NCBI GenBank assembly: GCA_001916065.1
Contig: MNRS01000014.1
Coordinates: 29,596 to 93,595 of the forward strand
DNA: 64,000 nt
DNA from: Clostridium sp. 28_17
GTDB taxonomy: Bacteria > Bacillota > Clostridia > TANB77 > CAG-508
Reading direction: 5' to 3'
Positions 8,929 through 17,386 of the stretch are shown here, piece by piece; positions within the stretch are counted from its first letter, which is position 1; every line of letters begins with the position of its first letter. The notes beneath the pieces are model-generated. The model made no database searches and was not told the origin of the DNA. It saw only the letters and a program-made list of their open reading frames with translations. Made by a program: the position numbers and the translations under genes.

Positions 8929-10050
8929 ATGAAAGCTATAGATAACAAAGAGTTAATATTAGCATTAGAAGAATTAGAAAAAGAGAAAGGAATAAAAAAA
9001 GAATACGTACTAGAATCAATAGAAACAGCATTAGTTACAGCATATAAAAGAAACTTTGACGCACTAGAAAACGTAAAAGTAGACATAGACCATAAAACAG
9101 GTGCAACACATATTTATTCAGTAAAAGAAATTGTAGAAAATGCAAATGACGAAGTAACAGAAATCAGTCTAGAAGAAGCACACAAAATCAACAAAAATCT
9201 ACAATATGGAGATACAGTAGATATAGAAATAGTACCAAAAGACTTCGGAAGAATTGCTGCACAAACTGCAAAACAAGTTATAGTACAAAAATTAAGAGAA
9301 GTAGAAAGAGATTTAATATTTGACGAATACACACAAAAAAAAGGAGAAATCGTTTCAGGAATAATCCAAAAAGCAGATAGAAATATAGTGGTTGTAGACT
9401 TAGGAAGAATAGAAGGAATAATGCTTGCAAAAGAGCAAGTACCAACAGAAAAATACAGAGTAAACGACAAAATAAAAGCATATATAGTAGATGTAGAAAG
9501 AGGACTAAAAGGCGCACCACAAGTAATGATTTCAAGAAGTCATCCTGATTTTGTAAGAAAATTATTAGAATTTGAAATACCAGAAATATATGAAGGCGTA
9601 ATAGAAATAAAAAGTGTATCAAGAGATGCAGGCTCAAGAAGCAAAGTTGCAGTATACTCACCAGACCCTAATATTGACCCAGTAGGATCATGTGTTGGAG
9701 CAAAAGGTGTAAGAATTCAAAATGTAATAAATGAATTACATGGAGAAAAAATAGATGTAATTGAATGGGACGAAGACCCAAGTATATTCATAGCATCTGC
9801 ATTATTACCAGCACAAATCCTAGCAGTTGATATAAAAGAAGACGAAAGATTTGCAGAAGTTATAGTTCCAGATGATCAATTATCATTAGCAATTGGTAAA
9901 GCAGGTCAAAATGCTAGATTAGCAGCAAAATTAACAAACTGGAAAATTGATATAAAATCAGAATCACAATATAGACAAATACTACAAGAACAACAAAACC
10001 AAACAGAAACAGAAGAAATAGAAGAAAATGAAAGCGAAAAAGAAGAATAA
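8929..10050 (+). CDS. nusA: Transcription termination/antitermination factor NusA
   Basis: NusA binds RNA polymerase and modulates pausing, termination and antitermination. The 373-aa protein has the N-terminal polymerase-binding domain, an S1 domain (about 130-200) and two KH domains, with GSCVGAKGVRIQNVINELHGEKID and SLAIGKAGQNARLAAKLT showing the GxxG loops. The acidic C-terminal repeats of proteobacterial NusA are absent, as is usual in Firmicutes. ATG 8929 follows AGGAGG. Confidence 0.95.
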   Translation: MKAIDNKELILALEELEKEKGIKKEYVLESIETALVTAYKRNFDALENVKVDIDHKTGATHIYSVKEIVENANDEVTEISLEEAHKINKNLQYGDTVDIEIVPKDFGRIAAQTAKQVIVQKLREVERDLIFDEYTQKKGEIVSGIIQKADRNIVVVDLGRIEGIMLAKEQVPTEKYRVNDKIKAYIVDVERGLKGAPQVMISRSHPDFVRKLLEFEIPEIYEGVIEIKSVSRDAGSRSKVAVYSPDPNIDPVGSCVGAKGVRIQNVINELHGEKIDVIEWDEDPSIFIASALLPAQILAVDIKEDERFAEVIVPDDQLSLAIGKAGQNARLAAKLTNWKIDIKSESQYRQILQEQQNQTETEEIEENESEKEE

Positions 10051-10125
10051 TTCAATAATAAATACAAAAAATAAAACGTGATAATAATTAAAAGACAGGC
10101 ATAAATTAGAAAGAAGGTGTATGTT

Positions 10126-10386
10126 ATGAAAAAACAGCCACAAAGAACATGTATGGGATGTAATCAAAAAAAAGACAAAAAAGAATTAATAAGAATTGTA
10201 AAAAATAAAGACAACGAAATATCAATAGACAAAACAGGAAAAAAAGAAGGTAGAGGAGCATACATCTGTGACGATGTAAAATGTTTAGAAAAACTACAAA
10301 AAAGTAAAAGACTAGAAAGAGTCTTTGAAATGCAAATATCACAAGAGATTTATGAAAGTTTAAGAGGTGTAATTCTTGATAAATAA
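10126..10386 (+). CDS. ylxR: YlxR-family RNA-binding/regulatory protein
   Basis: A small basic protein of the YlxR (DUF448) family, carrying the signature RTCMGCNQKKDKKELIRIV (residues 6-24) and later GRGAYICDD. It is always found between nusA and infB in Firmicutes and is linked to RNA binding. A GTG at 10117 is possible, but AGAAGGTG sits correctly for ATG at 10126. Its 3' end overlaps the next gene by 11 bases, implying translational coupling. Confidence 0.9.
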   Translation: MKKQPQRTCMGCNQKKDKKELIRIVKNKDNEISIDKTGKKEGRGAYICDDVKCLEKLQKSKRLERVFEMQISQEIYESLRGVILDK

Positions 10387-10696
10387 AAATATATTAGGAC
10401 TAATCGGTTTAGCAATGAAAGCAGGAAAAGTTGCATTTGGAGCAGATAGTGTAGAAGAAAACATAACAAAAAGAAAGGCTAAACTAATAATAATATCAAA
10501 AGAGAGTTCTGAAAGAACAAAAAGCAAATTTGTTAAATTATGCGAAAAATATAACGTTCCAATAATAATAGATGGAAAAATAGAAGAACTAAGTAAAACA
10601 ATAGGAAAAAACAATAAAGCAGTAATTGGAATAAAAGATATAAATTTTGCAAATTCAATTCAAAAAAAATATAATGGGGGTGATGTTATTGGGTAA
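10376..10696 (+). CDS. ylxQ: L7Ae/YlxQ-family K-turn RNA-binding protein
   Basis: A protein of about 106 aa with the L7Ae/L30e fold signature GLIGLAMKAGKVAFGADSVEENI near the N-terminus, followed by alternating hydrophobic strands. YlxQ proteins bind kink-turn RNAs. The start is TTG at 10376, inside the end of ylxR and behind AAGAGGTG. The 3' end also overlaps infB, so the three genes are tightly coupled. Confidence 0.85.
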   Translation: MINKNILGLIGLAMKAGKVAFGADSVEENITKRKAKLIIISKESSERTKSKFVKLCEKYNVPIIIDGKIEELSKTIGKNNKAVIGIKDINFANSIQKKYNGGDVIG

Positions 10697-13600
10697 GATA
10701 AAAATTTATGAAATAGCAAAAAAGCTAGGCTTAGCCAGTAAAGAAGTATTAGAAGCAGCAGAAAAACTAAATATAGAAGTAAAAAGCCATATGAGTGGAG
10801 TTGGAGAAGAAGAAGCAAAAAAAATAGAAGAAAGACTATCTAATAGAAGTGCAAAACCAGAAAAAACAGTCAAACCAGAAAAAACAGCCAAACAAGCAAC
10901 ACAAAAAAAAGAAGAAAAAGCACCAGTAATTATAAGAAGAGAAGTAATAATAGCTGATGAAGAAAACCAAAAAAAAGAAAATAAAAAAGAAGAAAACAAA
11001 AAAAATAAATTTGAAATAGTAGAAAGAAAACAAAACAAAGACTCTAATATAGTATACAGAAACAAACCAAACAAGCCAAAAACCGTAAATGAATTGTTTG
11101 GATTAAATAAACCAGAACCAAAAAAAGAGAAAACAGAAGAAATAAAGAAAACTGAACCAGTTAAAGAAGAAAAAATAATAAAAGAAGAAATTAAAGAACA
11201 AGGGGATAGTAATTTAACAATGCAAGCAGAAGTAGCAGAAAAAAGAAATGTAACACAAGATAATAAATTTAAAAATAAAAATGCAAATAATTCAAACTTT
11301 GGTAGAGAAAATAGAAATAATAGAAATAACTTTAATAAAGACAATAGCTATAATAGAGAAAATACATTTAACAGAGATAATAGAAAAAATGACAGCAGAA
11401 GCGGAGAAGGAAGAAACAACTTCAATAATAGAAACAATTCAGAAAACAGAAATGGCTATGAAAACAGAAACGGATTTGAAAACAGAAATAATTACGAAAA
11501 TAAAAATGGTTTTGAAAACAGAAACAATAGATTTAACAACAACAGAAACGGAAGAAATGGTGAATTTAATAGTTCAAACAATGGAAATAATTTCAGAAAA
11601 AATAATGGAAACTTCAATAATAAAAATAATTACAATGGAAACAATTATAACAGAAGACCATTAGACGAAAAAGGAATTGAAAAGAACATCAAGAACATAA
11701 TGGCAGTAGAAACTGTTGAAAAAGAAGTTGTTAGAGACTATAGTAAAAACATAGATAAACAGAAATTCAATAACAAATTTGATGATAACAAAAACAAAAA
11801 ATCAAAATCAAGAAGAAACGAAAGTAATTTTGACGAAGGAAAACTAAAATCATTAAAACAAACAAGCAAGTTATCAAATATGTTTGAAGACCAAGATGGT
11901 GGAATGTTAGATTACTACGATTTAACAACACAAAGAGGAAGAAAAGGCAAGAAAAAACAAGCAAAAAATGAAGAAAGAAACAAACAAAAAATATTTGAAC
12001 TAACAGAAATAGAAATACCAGACTCAATATCAGTAAAAGACCTAGCGGCAGAAATGAAAAAGACAACAGCAGAAGTTATAAAAAAATTATTCGGATATGG
12101 AATTATGGCTACAATCAACCAAGACCTTGACTTTGATACAGCATTTTTAGTTGCTGGAGAATTTGGAATCACAGCTAAAAAGAAAGAAACAGTAACAGAC
12201 GAAGATATCTTATTTGACGATTCTGAAGACAAAGAAGAAGACTTAGAAGTAAGACCACCAGTAGTAGTTGTTATGGGACACGTAGACCATGGAAAAACAT
12301 CATTACTAGACACTATTAGAAAAACAAATGTAATAGGCGGAGAAGCAGGTGGAATCACACAAGCAATCGGTGCATACAAAGTTAAAGTAAATGGTAGAGA
12401 AATAACATTCTTAGACACACCAGGACACGAAGCATTTACAGCAATGAGAGCCAGAGGTGCCCAAATAACTGATATAGCAATATTAGTAGTTGCAGCAAAT
12501 GACGGTATAATGCCACAAACAGTTGAAGCAATAAACCATGCAAAATCAGCAGGAATACCAATTATAGTTGCAATAAACAAAATAGACTTACCAGATGCAA
12601 ATGTTGACAAAGTAAAACAAGAACTAATGAACTACGAACTAGTACCAGAAGAATGGGGAGGAGACACAATATGTGTACCAATCTCTGCTAAAAACAACAT
12701 AAACATAGACCAATTATTAGAAATGGTATTACTAGAAGCAGATGTACTAGAATTAAAAGCAAATCCAAATAAACAAGCAAAAGGTGTTGTTATAGAAGCA
12801 AGACTTGACAAAGGTAAAGGAGCAATAGCAACAATGCTTGTACAAAGAGGAAAACTAGATGTTGGAGACACAATAATTGTTGGTTCTTCAATTGGTAGAA
12901 TAAGAGCAATGACAAACGAAAACGGTAAAAAAGTAAAATCAGCAGGACCATCAACACCAGTAGAAATAATGGGATTAACAGAAGTACCAGAAGCCGGAGA
13001 TACATTCTACGAAGTAAAAGACGAAAAAACAGCAAAACACTTAATCGAAAAGAGAAAACGTGAAGCAAGAGAAAAAGCATTTGGAGCAGCAACAAAAGTC
13101 ACTCTAGACAACTTATTTGAACAAATGGAAGAAGGAAACCTAAAAGTATTAAACTTAATTGTAAAAGCAGATGTTCAAGGATCTGTAGAAGCAGTTAAAC
13201 AATCAATGGAAAAACTACAAAACGAAGAAGTAAAAGTAAAAGTAATCCATGCAGCACCAGGAGCAGTAAACGAATCAGACGTTACACTTGCAAAAGTATC
13301 AAATGCAATAATAATCGCATTCAATGTTAGACCAATACCAGCTGCAAAAGAAATGGCAGAAAAAGAAGAAGTGCAAATAAAACAATACTCAGTAATTTAC
13401 CAAGCAATAGAAGAAGTAGAAGCCGCAATGAAGGGAATGTTAGCACCAAAATATGAAGAAAAAGTAATAGGAAATGCAGAAGTAAGACAAACATTTAGAA
13501 TATCAAATGTTGGAACAATTGCAGGTGCTTATGTATTAACAGGAAAAGTAGAAAGAAATGCAGGAGTTAGAGTTATAAGAGACAATGTAGTAATCCATGA

Positions 13601-13748
13601 AGGAAAACTTGCTACATTAAAGAGATTCAAAGATGATGCTAAAGAAGTAACAAAAGGATTTGAATGTGGTATGCAAATTGAAAACTACAATGATATTAAA
13701 GAAGGAGATATTATTGAAGTATATGTTATGGAAGAAATAAAAAGATAA
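10689..13748 (+). CDS. infB: Translation initiation factor IF-2
   Basis: IF-2 delivers initiator tRNA to the ribosome in a GTP-dependent step. Motifs are GHVDHGKTS (about residue 530), DTPGHEAF (about 575) and NKIDLPD (about 630), followed by domains II-IV. The product is about 1,019 aa, much longer than the usual 700-900, because of a low-complexity linker (about 190-330) rich in Asn, Arg, Phe and Gly with repeats such as ENRNGFENRNNYENK. The start is ambiguous: ATG at 10683 lies too close to GGGGGTG, whereas TTG at 10689 has the right spacing and begins GKIKIYEIAKKLGL, the standard IF-2 N-terminus. Confidence 0.95.
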   Translation: MGKIKIYEIAKKLGLASKEVLEAAEKLNIEVKSHMSGVGEEEAKKIEERLSNRSAKPEKTVKPEKTAKQATQKKEEKAPVIIRREVIIADEENQKKENKKEENKKNKFEIVERKQNKDSNIVYRNKPNKPKTVNELFGLNKPEPKKEKTEEIKKTEPVKEEKIIKEEIKEQGDSNLTMQAEVAEKRNVTQDNKFKNKNANNSNFGRENRNNRNNFNKDNSYNRENTFNRDNRKNDSRSGEGRNNFNNRNNSENRNGYENRNGFENRNNYENKNGFENRNNRFNNNRNGRNGEFNSSNNGNNFRKNNGNFNNKNNYNGNNYNRRPLDEKGIEKNIKNIMAVETVEKEVVRDYSKNIDKQKFNNKFDDNKNKKSKSRRNESNFDEGKLKSLKQTSKLSNMFEDQDGGMLDYYDLTTQRGRKGKKKQAKNEERNKQKIFELTEIEIPDSISVKDLAAEMKKTTAEVIKKLFGYGIMATINQDLDFDTAFLVAGEFGITAKKKETVTDEDILFDDSEDKEEDLEVRPPVVVVMGHVDHGKTSLLDTIRKTNVIGGEAGGITQAIGAYKVKVNGREITFLDTPGHEAFTAMRARGAQITDIAILVVAANDGIMPQTVEAINHAKSAGIPIIVAINKIDLPDANVDKVKQELMNYELVPEEWGGDTICVPISAKNNINIDQLLEMVLLEADVLELKANPNKQAKGVVIEARLDKGKGAIATMLVQRGKLDVGDTIIVGSSIGRIRAMTNENGKKVKSAGPSTPVEIMGLTEVPEAGDTFYEVKDEKTAKHLIEKRKREAREKAFGAATKVTLDNLFEQMEEGNLKVLNLIVKADVQGSVEAVKQSMEKLQNEEVKVKVIHAAPGAVNESDVTLAKVSNAIIIAFNVRPIPAAKEMAEKEEVQIKQYSVIYQAIEEVEAAMKGMLAPKYEEKVIGNAEVRQTFRISNVGTIAGAYVLTGKVERNAGVRVIRDNVVIHEGKLATLKRFKDDAKEVTKGFECGMQIENYNDIKEGDIIEVYVMEEIKR

Positions 13749-13752
13749 AAAA

Positions 13753-13785
13753 ATCGGGATTAGGGGACGGGTCTCCAATCCCGAA
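13753..13785. repeat. Short copy of the GGGGACGGGTC element
   Basis: TCGGGATT pairs with AATCCCGA around a GGGGACGGGTCTCC core, forming one hairpin in the infB-rbfA gap. It is a half-size relative of the elements at 4730 and 15252. Confidence 0.75.
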
Positions 13786-13813
13786 AAAATGCAATTAAGA
13801 GGGGGTAGACAAA

Positions 13814-14170
13814 ATGCCTAATAAAAACAATAACAGAATGGGACGTATTGACGAAGAATACAGAAAAGAATTAAGTCAGATTATAGGTTTTGAATTAAAA
13901 AATTCAAACATTACAGGAATGATAAGTGTTACAAAAGTAAAAGTAACATCAGACTTGAAATATGCAAAAGTATATGTAAGTATATTCAATTCAAAAAATA
14001 TAAAAGACACAATGGAAGGGCTTAAAAAATCATCAGGATTTATAAGAACAGAATTGGCAAAAAGAATAAATTTAAGAAATACACCAGAATTGATATTTGA
14101 AATAGATGATTCAATGGAATATGGAGCAAAAATAGATTCAATTTTAAAAGAAATAATGCCAAACAAATAA
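13814..14170 (+). CDS. rbfA: Ribosome-binding factor A
   Basis: RbfA is a KH-fold protein needed for late 30S/16S processing. The 118-aa product carries the family pattern RIDEEYRKELSQII, VTKVKVTSDLKYAKVYVSI and the C-terminal RNTPELIFEIDDSMEYGAKI. ATG 13814 follows AGAGGGGG. It is separated from infB by a repeat element but remains in the operon order. Confidence 0.93.
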   Translation: MPNKNNNRMGRIDEEYRKELSQIIGFELKNSNITGMISVTKVKVTSDLKYAKVYVSIFNSKNIKDTMEGLKKSSGFIRTELAKRINLRNTPELIFEIDDSMEYGAKIDSILKEIMPNK

Positions 14171-14172
14171 AT

Positions 14173-14280
14173 TGTCAACAGGGACGCCCTTTATTGACAA
14201 GAAAAAATGTTAAAAGGGATTGTTCACTTTTTGACAGGTAGAAAAGTTGTCAAAAAAGCCAGTCCATATTGACAGGAATG
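14173..14280. repeat. Derived palindromic repeats between rbfA and nrnA
   Basis: TTGTCAACAGGGACGCCC continues to TTTATTGACAA, forming an inverted repeat (14173-14201). A second TTGTCAA...TTGACAG pair lies at about 14245-14276. GGGACG links it loosely to the GGGGACGGGTC family, but the TTGTCAA ends differ, so it may be another subfamily. Confidence 0.5.
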
Positions 14281-14289
14281 GAGAAAATT

Positions 14290-15246
14290 ATGACTTTAGA
14301 TAATATATTAGAAGAAATAAAAAAAGCAGAAACAATAGCGATAATGACACATGAAACACCAGATGGAGACGCAATTGGAAGTTGTCTAGCAATGAAAGTA
14401 GCACTAAAAAAACTAGGAAAAAATGCTGATGTAATAATAAGAGAAGTCCCAAAAATATTTGATTTTTTACCAGGAAGAGAAGAAATAAAAATGGACTCAG
14501 ATGTAGAAAAATATGACCTAGCAATAAGTTTAGACTGTGCTGATTTCAAAAGATTAGTAGGAAACGAATACTTTGAAAAAGCAAAACAAACGATAGTAAT
14601 AGATCACCATGGAAGCAACAAAATGTATGGAGACATCAACTTTGTAAATCCAGTTGCACCAGCATGTTGCCAAATATTAATAGGAATGTTCCAATACTTT
14701 AATATAAACATAGACAAAGAGTTAGGAACATGTATATTAACAGGAATCATTACAGACACAGGAGGGTTCAGATATTCAGGAGTAACACCAGAAACATTTG
14801 AATTCACAGCAGAATTGCTAGAAAAAGGTGTAAATGTTTCAGACATCTATAAAAGAGTATTAGAAACAAGAACTAAGGCAAACTTTGAATTAATGAGAAG
14901 AACAATAGACAGAATGGAATTTTTAGCAGATGGAAAAGTCACTTTTACATACATAACAAATAAGGATTTAGAAGAAGTAAATGCCGGAATAGGAGACCAC
15001 GAAGGTTTAGTAGAAACAGGACGTGATATTGAAGGTGTTGAAGTTTCTGTATTTATTAGACAAAAAGACGAAGATGAAAATACATACAAAATCTCTATGC
15101 GTTCAAATGACTATGTTAACGTTTCAGATGTATGTATGATGTTTGGCGGTGGAGGACACGAAAAAGCCGCAGGTGCAGTTGTACAAGGAAATATCGAACA
15201 AGTAAAACAAAAAATAATGAAAGAATTAGAAAAAGTTTTAAAATAA
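14290..15246 (+). CDS. nrnA: DHH/DHHA1 phosphoesterase, NrnA-type oligoribonuclease/pAp phosphatase
   Basis: NrnA-like enzymes degrade nanoRNA and dephosphorylate pAp. The protein of about 318 aa has the DHH-family motifs THETPDGDAIGSCLA, SLDCAD, IDHHGSN (the DHH box) and the C-terminal DHHA1 glycine-rich GGGGHEKAAGA. A TTG at 14269 opens the frame earlier, but ATG 14290 has a GGAG site 6 bases upstream and better fits the family N-terminus. It lies between rbfA and truB, the common Firmicutes arrangement. Confidence 0.92.
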   Translation: MTLDNILEEIKKAETIAIMTHETPDGDAIGSCLAMKVALKKLGKNADVIIREVPKIFDFLPGREEIKMDSDVEKYDLAISLDCADFKRLVGNEYFEKAKQTIVIDHHGSNKMYGDINFVNPVAPACCQILIGMFQYFNINIDKELGTCILTGIITDTGGFRYSGVTPETFEFTAELLEKGVNVSDIYKRVLETRTKANFELMRRTIDRMEFLADGKVTFTYITNKDLEEVNAGIGDHEGLVETGRDIEGVEVSVFIRQKDEDENTYKISMRSNDYVNVSDVCMMFGGGGHEKAAGAVVQGNIEQVKQKIMKELEKVLK

Positions 15247-15251
15247 AAAAA

Positions 15252-15322
15252 CGGGATAAGGGGGACGGGTCTTTAATCCCTAAAAAATTTTTTAGGGATT
15301 AAAGACCCGTCCCCCTATCCCG
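15252..15322. repeat. Near-perfect palindrome of the GGGGACGGGTC family
   Basis: Arms of about 35 bp are complementary except for one bulged A, meet at AAAAAATTTTTT, and are followed by seven T. The element could fold into a very stable hairpin and terminate transcription between nrnA and truB, or move as a small non-autonomous element. Confidence 0.8.
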
Positions 15323-15342
15323 ATTTTTTTAGAAAGGAAAAT

Positions 15343-16287
15343 ATGGACGGAATAATAATCATAAACAAACCCAAAGGATGCACATCACACGACATAGTAT
15401 ACAAAATAAAAAAAATGCTAAACGAAAAAGTCGGCCACACAGGAACACTAGACCCAATGGCAGAAGGAGTATTGCCAATACTAATAGGAAAAGGAACGCT
15501 ACTTTCAAAATACTTAATAAACCATAACAAAAAATACATAGTAGAACTACAATTAGGAACCAAAACAGACACCGCAGACTCAGAAGGAAAAATAATAGAA
15601 GAACAACCTGTAAACGAAACTCTTCTAACACAAGAAAACATAACAAAAATATTGCAAACATTCATCGGAAAACAAGAGCAGGTGCCACCAATTTATTCTG
15701 CAATAAAAGTAAATGGAAAAAAATTATATGAATATGCAAGAAAAGGTCAACAAGTTGAAATAAAGCCAAGACAAATAGAAATTTATAATATAGATTTAAT
15801 TGACTATTCACCAAAAGAAAAACAAATTAAATTTGAAGTGTTTTGTGGAAAAGGTACATATATTAGAAGTCTATGTGAAGATATTGCCACTAAATTTGGA
15901 ACAGTGGGATACATGAAATCCCTTAAAAGAACGCAAGTTGGAGACTTTAAAATTAAAGATAGCATTACTGTTGAAGAGTTAAACAAAATCGTAGAAAACT
16001 CAAATATGGCAAATACGAAAAATAATGAAGCAAATAACAAAGCAAATAATAAAATGAGCAATGAAATAGACAAAAAAATAATATCAGTAGAAAAAATATT
16101 TGAAGCATCACCATCAATAGAACTAGACGAAAGAAAACTAAAACTATTTCTAAACGGAGTTATGCTTACACAAAAGTACGATGATGGAGTCTACAAAATA
16201 TATAGCCACGAAAGCAACAATATAAACCAATTTATAGGAACAGGAACAATTAAAGATAATTTATTAAAAAGAGACATTATATTATAA
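15343..16287 (+). CDS. truB: tRNA pseudouridine(55) synthase
   Basis: TruB makes pseudouridine 55 in the T loop of tRNAs. The 314-aa protein begins MDGIIIINKPKGCTSHD and carries the catalytic motif GHTGTLDPMAEGVLP (about 32-46), then KKYIVELQLGTKTDTADSEG and GTYIRSLCEDIA. An Asn/Lys-rich insertion (about 223-245) is unusual and looks like a low-complexity expansion, as in IF-2. ATG 15343 follows AAAGGAAA directly after the palindrome. Confidence 0.95.
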   Translation: MDGIIIINKPKGCTSHDIVYKIKKMLNEKVGHTGTLDPMAEGVLPILIGKGTLLSKYLINHNKKYIVELQLGTKTDTADSEGKIIEEQPVNETLLTQENITKILQTFIGKQEQVPPIYSAIKVNGKKLYEYARKGQQVEIKPRQIEIYNIDLIDYSPKEKQIKFEVFCGKGTYIRSLCEDIATKFGTVGYMKSLKRTQVGDFKIKDSITVEELNKIVENSNMANTKNNEANNKANNKMSNEIDKKIISVEKIFEASPSIELDERKLKLFLNGVMLTQKYDDGVYKIYSHESNNINQFIGTGTIKDNLLKRDIIL

Positions 16288-16398
16288 AAATTCACTATTA
16301 CAATACAAGAAAGCAAAAGTTAGGAACTTTAAAAAATAAAAATTTCATAAAAAATAAAACACTGAATATACTTTATAAAAAAGATATGAGGTGTTTTT

Positions 16399-17220
16399 AT
16401 GTTTTATATAGAAAAAAATGACAAGCCCAACTGGCTTATAAAAAAAGCAAACATAATAAAAGTGGAAGATAACACAATAATACTACCAATCTATGAAAAA
16501 ATAAAACCCAAAGGTATTGAAAAACTAGCAAAAAAAACAAACAAAATAATAAGAAAAAACTCAAACAGTGTAAAAGCAGTTGTAAGCAAAGAAATACAAA
16601 AAGAAAAACAATATATAAATTTATTAAATACATATGGAATAGAAATAGCGGACGGAAAATGGCTATTTGAAATTCTAATACCAGACGTTGTACAAAAAAT
16701 AGTAGAACAACAAAAAATAGAAAAAGTAAACATATCAATATTAATAAATGACTTAACAGAAATAGAATTAGAAAACATAAAAGAACTAGCAAATAAATAT
16801 CAAAATATAAATATTGTAACAAACCATATAGAAAAATTCACAAGACTACAAAAAGCAATGCTGGAAAATGGAATAATAATAACGATAACTAATAACAAGA
16901 AAAAAAGTTTAATGAAATCACAAATAATAATAAATGTGGACTTTCCAAAAGAACTAATTGACAGATACAGAATAAACGAATATGCAACAATTATAAATAT
17001 AAAAGAAAAATTAAAAATAAAGCAAAAAAGATTTGAAGGAAGAATAATAAATGATTACGAAATAAAACTAAAAAATAATTATTTTGGAGAAAAAATAGTC
17101 GATAGACAATATTACTGTAAGGACTTGTACGAGTCAGAACTACATAAAAAAACTCCGTACAAAGAACTTAGGAAAAAAATAAAAAAAGAAATTGCAGATA
17201 TTATAATAATACCAACATAG
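16399..17220 (+). CDS. Conserved-looking protein of unknown function
   Basis: A 273-aa Lys/Ile-rich protein with no membrane segment. Alternating strands and helices, such as NISILINDLTEIELENIKELANKYQNINIVTNHI and GIIITITNNKKKSLMKSQIIINVDF, suggest a Rossmann-like alpha/beta fold. I cannot assign a family. It begins with ATG 16399 behind GAGGTG, 111 bases after truB, and is followed by a hairpin. Codon use matches the neighbouring core genes, so it is probably native. Confidence 0.7.
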   Translation: MFYIEKNDKPNWLIKKANIIKVEDNTIILPIYEKIKPKGIEKLAKKTNKIIRKNSNSVKAVVSKEIQKEKQYINLLNTYGIEIADGKWLFEILIPDVVQKIVEQQKIEKVNISILINDLTEIELENIKELANKYQNINIVTNHIEKFTRLQKAMLENGIIITITNNKKKSLMKSQIIINVDFPKELIDRYRINEYATIINIKEKLKIKQKRFEGRIINDYEIKLKNNYFGEKIVDRQYYCKDLYESELHKKTPYKELRKKIKKEIADIIIIPT

Positions 17221-17230
17221 AACAAATCTG

Positions 17231-17290
17231 AAAATTTTCTGTGCAATGTAATTTTATATATTAGGAAAGTTGCATAACTTCCCTAATATA
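17231..17290 (+). terminator. Repeat copy plus hairpin after the unknown gene
   Basis: Bases 17231-17256 repeat the segment at 4832-4857. A 15-bp stem with one mismatch (17257-17271 with 17276-17290, loop GCAT) follows at once. It lacks a strong T run, so termination is uncertain. Confidence 0.5.
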
Positions 17291-17386
17291 TAAATAATAA
17301 ATAAAAAATTTCCCTAACCCCTTTTATTTTTATAAAAAGTATAATATAATAGGTATATCAAAAGCAATTACAGGGAGGTAAAAAAG

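Noticed and set aside
10706..11344. Long - strand frames opposite infB and other A-rich genes, with Leu/Phe/Ser-rich translations
   Set aside because: They are shadows of A-rich coding strands: no ribosome sites, no known domains and extreme composition.
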